From positions 1-20,461 of the IMG/VR virus record IMGVR_UViG_3300042465_004991: a stretch of 20,461 nt of DNA. One strand, 5' to 3'. This document shows positions 18,332 to 20,461 of the stretch, piece by piece (the stretch's first letter is position 1; each line of letters starts with the position of its first letter). A model generated the notes under the pieces. It saw only the letters and a program-made list of their open reading frames with translations. It was not told the DNA's origin and made no database searches. The translations under genes were made by a program, and so were the position numbers. Origin of the DNA: a virus.

Positions 18332-18576
18332 GACCTCGGCAGAAGATGACTCCTCAGTGGGAGAAGGTGCTGAGGTTTATCAGGGCGTACCTGAGGATTC
18401 ACGGGGTGTCTCCGTCTTACGCCGTGATGGCCCAAAGTTTGGGATTGAAGTCCCGAGCCAATATGCACAGGATCGTGACGAGGCTTGAGGAGGAGGGGCA
18501 CTTGGAGAAGAAGCCCCGGAAGTTCTACGCGATCAAGGTGGTAGATCGATCCGTGAAGGATGTTGCTTCCCTATGA
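18328..18576 (+). CDS. LexA-type winged-helix DNA-binding protein
   Basis: An 82-residue protein equal to a LexA N-terminal domain without the peptidase half: WEKVLRFIRAYLRIHGVSPS (11-30), YAVMAQSLGLKS and a recognition helix ANMHRIVTRLEEEGHLEKKP (about 44-63). It should bind DNA but cannot undergo RecA-stimulated self-cleavage. It lies between TerS and TerL, coupled by ATGA to the gene before and overlapping the TerL start, so it may regulate the late genes or compete with host LexA. Confidence 0.75.
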   Translation: MRPRQKMTPQWEKVLRFIRAYLRIHGVSPSYAVMAQSLGLKSRANMHRIVTRLEEEGHLEKKPRKFYAIKVVDRSVKDVASL

Positions 18577-20110
18577 GAAAAAACCGCAGGTTTTGTATAG
18601 CGAGGTACTCCGAGTGAGTCTGTTGTCTCAGAAGGAGACTGCTCAGTACTTGTCTATTGTGGACAAGGTTCCTGAGAAGGAGAGAGTGAAGATCAAGCAA
18701 CTTCTGGAGTTTGACCGTGTCCAGAGGTGCCAGGAGTCCTTTCTCTTCTTTGTACAGCAGATGTGGCCTGTCTTTATCTCAGGTAGGCATCACAAGATCA
18801 TGGCAGATGCCTTTGAGAGAGTCGCAAGGGGGGAACTTAAACGGCTGATCATCAACATGCCGCCCCGCCATACCAAGTCGGAGTTCGCCTCTTACCTGCT
18901 CCCGGCGTGGTTCCTTGGTCGGTTTCCTCAAAAGAAGATCATCCAGACTGCCCATACGGCTGAACTGGCAGTTGGATTCGGACGCAAGGTACGTAACCTT
19001 GTCCAGTCTGACCACTATCAGAAGGTTTTTCAGACCAAACTGTCCTCCGACTCAAAAGCGGCAGGCCGTTGGAACACGGAACAGGGCGGAGATTACTTCG
19101 CTATCGGTGTTGGAGGTGCTGTAACGGGTAAGGGCGCTGACATCCTGATCATTGACGACCCTCATTCGGAGCAGGAAGCCAAGCAAGGCAAGCCGGAGGT
19201 CTATGACGGGGTGTATGAGTGGTACACATCCGGCCCGCGTCAGCGTTTACAGCCTGGGGGAAGCATCATTATCGTGATGACCCGGTGGGCCAAGCGTGAT
19301 CTGACGGGGCAGATTCTCAAAAATTCAGGAAAAGATGGTACGGATGACTGGGAAGTCATTGAATTTCCCGCAATTCTTCCGTCCGGGAACCCTCTTTGGC
19401 CCGGATTTTGGAAAAAAGACGAGTTGGAGGCCATCAAGGCCGAGATTCCGGTCGGGAAGTGGGAGGCTCAGTACCAACAGAACCCCACTTCCGAGGAAGG
19501 CGCGATCATCAAGCGCGAGTATTGGCAGATTTGGCACGACGAGGACCCCCCGTCCTGCGATTACGTCATTCAGTCCTGGGATACGGCCTTCGAAAAGCAC
19601 AACCGGGCAGACTATTCAGCCTGTACGACCTGGGGAGTCTTCTACCGGGAGAACAAAAACGGGGAAATGAAGCCCAACATCATCCTTTTGGACGCCTTCA
19701 AGGACCGGATGGAGTTCCCGGAACTCAAAGAGAAGGCGATGGAGATGTGGAAGGAGTGGAACCCCGACACTCTGATCATCGAAAAGAGGGCCGCAGGCGC
19801 TCCCTTGATCTATGAACTGAGGAAGGCGGGTATCCCGCTGTCCGAATACACCCCATACAAGGGGCAGGACAAGATCGCCCGGGTCAATTCCATTAGCGAT
19901 TTGTTTGCTTCCGGGGTAGTATGGCGACCGGAAAAGAGGTGGGCAGAGGAAGTTGAAGAAGAGATGGCTTCATTCCCAAACGGGGACAACGACGACCTCG
20001 TGGACTCCTCATCCCAGGCCCTGATGAGATTCAGGCAAGGCGGCTTCATCACCATCGACAGTGATGAGAAAGATTACCCTGTGCAGCCCCGTAGGGTTGC
20101 GTACTATTGA
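18560..20110 (+). CDS. terL: Terminase large subunit
   Basis: A 516-residue packaging motor and nuclease. The ATPase domain has a TerL-type Walker A, NMPPRHTKSEF (about 99-109), and Walker B ILIIDDPHSE (about 195-204), followed by the coupling motif VMTRWAKRDL. The RNase H-like nuclease shows QSWDTAF (D341), LIIEKRA (E408) and GDNDDLVDS (about 475-483). The start is uncertain because GAAGG directly touches ATG 18560. Length is normal. The sequence has few copies of the dispersed motif (one GTTTACAG). Confidence 0.9.
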   Translation: MLLPYEKKPQVLYSEVLRVSLLSQKETAQYLSIVDKVPEKERVKIKQLLEFDRVQRCQESFLFFVQQMWPVFISGRHHKIMADAFERVARGELKRLIINMPPRHTKSEFASYLLPAWFLGRFPQKKIIQTAHTAELAVGFGRKVRNLVQSDHYQKVFQTKLSSDSKAAGRWNTEQGGDYFAIGVGGAVTGKGADILIIDDPHSEQEAKQGKPEVYDGVYEWYTSGPRQRLQPGGSIIIVMTRWAKRDLTGQILKNSGKDGTDDWEVIEFPAILPSGNPLWPGFWKKDELEAIKAEIPVGKWEAQYQQNPTSEEGAIIKREYWQIWHDEDPPSCDYVIQSWDTAFEKHNRADYSACTTWGVFYRENKNGEMKPNIILLDAFKDRMEFPELKEKAMEMWKEWNPDTLIIEKRAAGAPLIYELRKAGIPLSEYTPYKGQDKIARVNSISDLFASGVVWRPEKRWAEEVEEEMASFPNGDNDDLVDSSSQALMRFRQGGFITIDSDEKDYPVQPRRVAYY

Positions 20111-20118
20111 GGACCAAT

Positions 20119-20461
20119 ATGGCAACCAATATCGACCCGGCAATGGTTCCCCTTCTCCCAGAAGAGATGGGAGATGAACCAATGGTTGAGATTGAAATTG
20201 AAGACCCCGAGTCTGTCAAGATCGGGATTGGCGGGGTAGAGATTGAATTGGAGCCGGGTCGGGAGACCGCCGAAGACTTCGATGCCAACCTCGCCGAGTA
20301 CATGGACGAGGGGGACCTCCAGGGGCTTGCCTCTGATCTGATCGGTCTTGTAGATGCGGACATCAACTCCCGCAAAGACTGGGCAGACATGTACGTCAAG
20401 GGACTTGAAGTCCTGGGCATGAAGTACGAAGAACGTGCTGAACCCTGGCTTGGAGCCTGTG
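20119..20461 (+). CDS. Portal protein, 5' part only
   Basis: The first 114 residues of a gene cut by the window edge. After an acidic leader (MVEIEIEDPESVKIGIGG...), the stretch NLAEYMDEGDLQGLASDLIG, SRKDWADMYVKGLEVLGMKYEERAEPW matches the start of large portal proteins seen in some podovirus-like and related phages. GAGGA lies six bases before ATG 20119, nine bases after TerL. Order TerL-portal is standard. The portal forms the ring through which DNA enters the head. Confidence 0.75.
   Translation, partial: MATNIDPAMVPLLPEEMGDEPMVEIEIEDPESVKIGIGGVEIELEPGRETAEDFDANLAEYMDEGDLQGLASDLIGLVDADINSRKDWADMYVKGLEVLGMKYEERAEPWLGAC

Noticed and set aside
1-20461. tRNA genes, CRISPR arrays, insertion sequences, integrase and attachment sites
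   Set aside because: No cloverleaf with a GGTTCGA-type T-loop, no regularly spaced repeats, no transposase or integrase motifs and no terminal inverted repeats were seen by eye.

Overview
The window is one stretch of a tailed double-stranded DNA bacteriophage (Caudoviricetes). The genes are short and tightly packed, mostly with ATGA, GTGA or TTGA stop/start overlaps. It holds a complete recombination set, a primase-helicase, a small and a large terminase subunit, and the start of a portal gene. The sequence is GC-rich by eye (high 50s percent, not computed). Several small proteins ending in an 'AEREACAKVCE...IRARGQE' pattern resemble hypothetical proteins I associate with phages of Burkholderiales/Betaproteobacteria. 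The host assignment is therefore an inference. No integrase, tRNA or CRISPR array was seen.

Layout: (1) 29-6482, minus strand, one long leftward operon. It begins with a PD-(D/E)XK exonuclease, a DUF1071 single-strand annealing protein and an SSB-like protein with an acidic VPF tail. It continues through DNA-binding proteins (HTH with AT-hook, ribbon-helix-helix, FDxHR zinc protein), a run of tiny membrane or exported proteins, and three tandem paralogues of the AEREACA family. (2) 6510-10142, plus strand: a RusA-like resolvase, then about 600 bp without a convincing gene. That gap contains a promoter, a probable small structured RNA or attenuator ending in eight T's (7191-7304), and a further hairpin-rich stretch (7305-7560). 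Next come a small acidic protein, an RNA polymerase alpha-CTD-like protein, an HNH-like protein and a Twinkle/T7 gp4-like primase-helicase. (3) 10143-10531, non-coding, with two long perfect palindromes and direct repeats. (4) 10532-16710, minus strand: small phage proteins (one DUF2591/NinX-like), then a von Willebrand A protein with an N-terminal HExxH motif, a MoxR/CobS-like AAA+ ATPase and a SprT-like zinc metallopeptidase, preceded by small proteins. (5) 16711-17196, a divergent region that looks like a DnaA-dependent replication origin: four perfect and several near-perfect DnaA boxes, plus two copies of a GGTTAG-N6-CTAACC dyad. (6) 17197-20461, plus strand: TerS, a 307-bp gap, two small proteins (one a LexA-type DNA-binding domain), TerL and the 5' end of the portal gene.

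The most striking signal is not a gene. The octamer GTTTACAC/GTGTAAAC occurs 15 times in both orientations, against roughly 0.4 expected from base composition. It is read in all five stop-free frames inside genes, so it appears to be selected as DNA. Related GTTTAAAT/ATTTAAAC copies often lie between Shine-Dalgarno and start codon or supply a stop codon. Thirteen of the 15 octamers lie in 10424-18132, around the origin-like region. A second recurrent dyad centred on CTAG (GCACTAGTGC-like) sits at five probable promoter sites and may be an operator.

Working together: exonuclease, annealing protein, SSB-like protein and RusA form a replication/recombination set, served by the primase-helicase and the DnaA-box origin. 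The alpha-CTD-like protein, the DNA-binding proteins and the structured leader are candidates for transcription control. The VWA/MoxR/SprT trio may be a phage-encoded protein-remodelling or proteolysis machine. The right end begins the packaging and head module.
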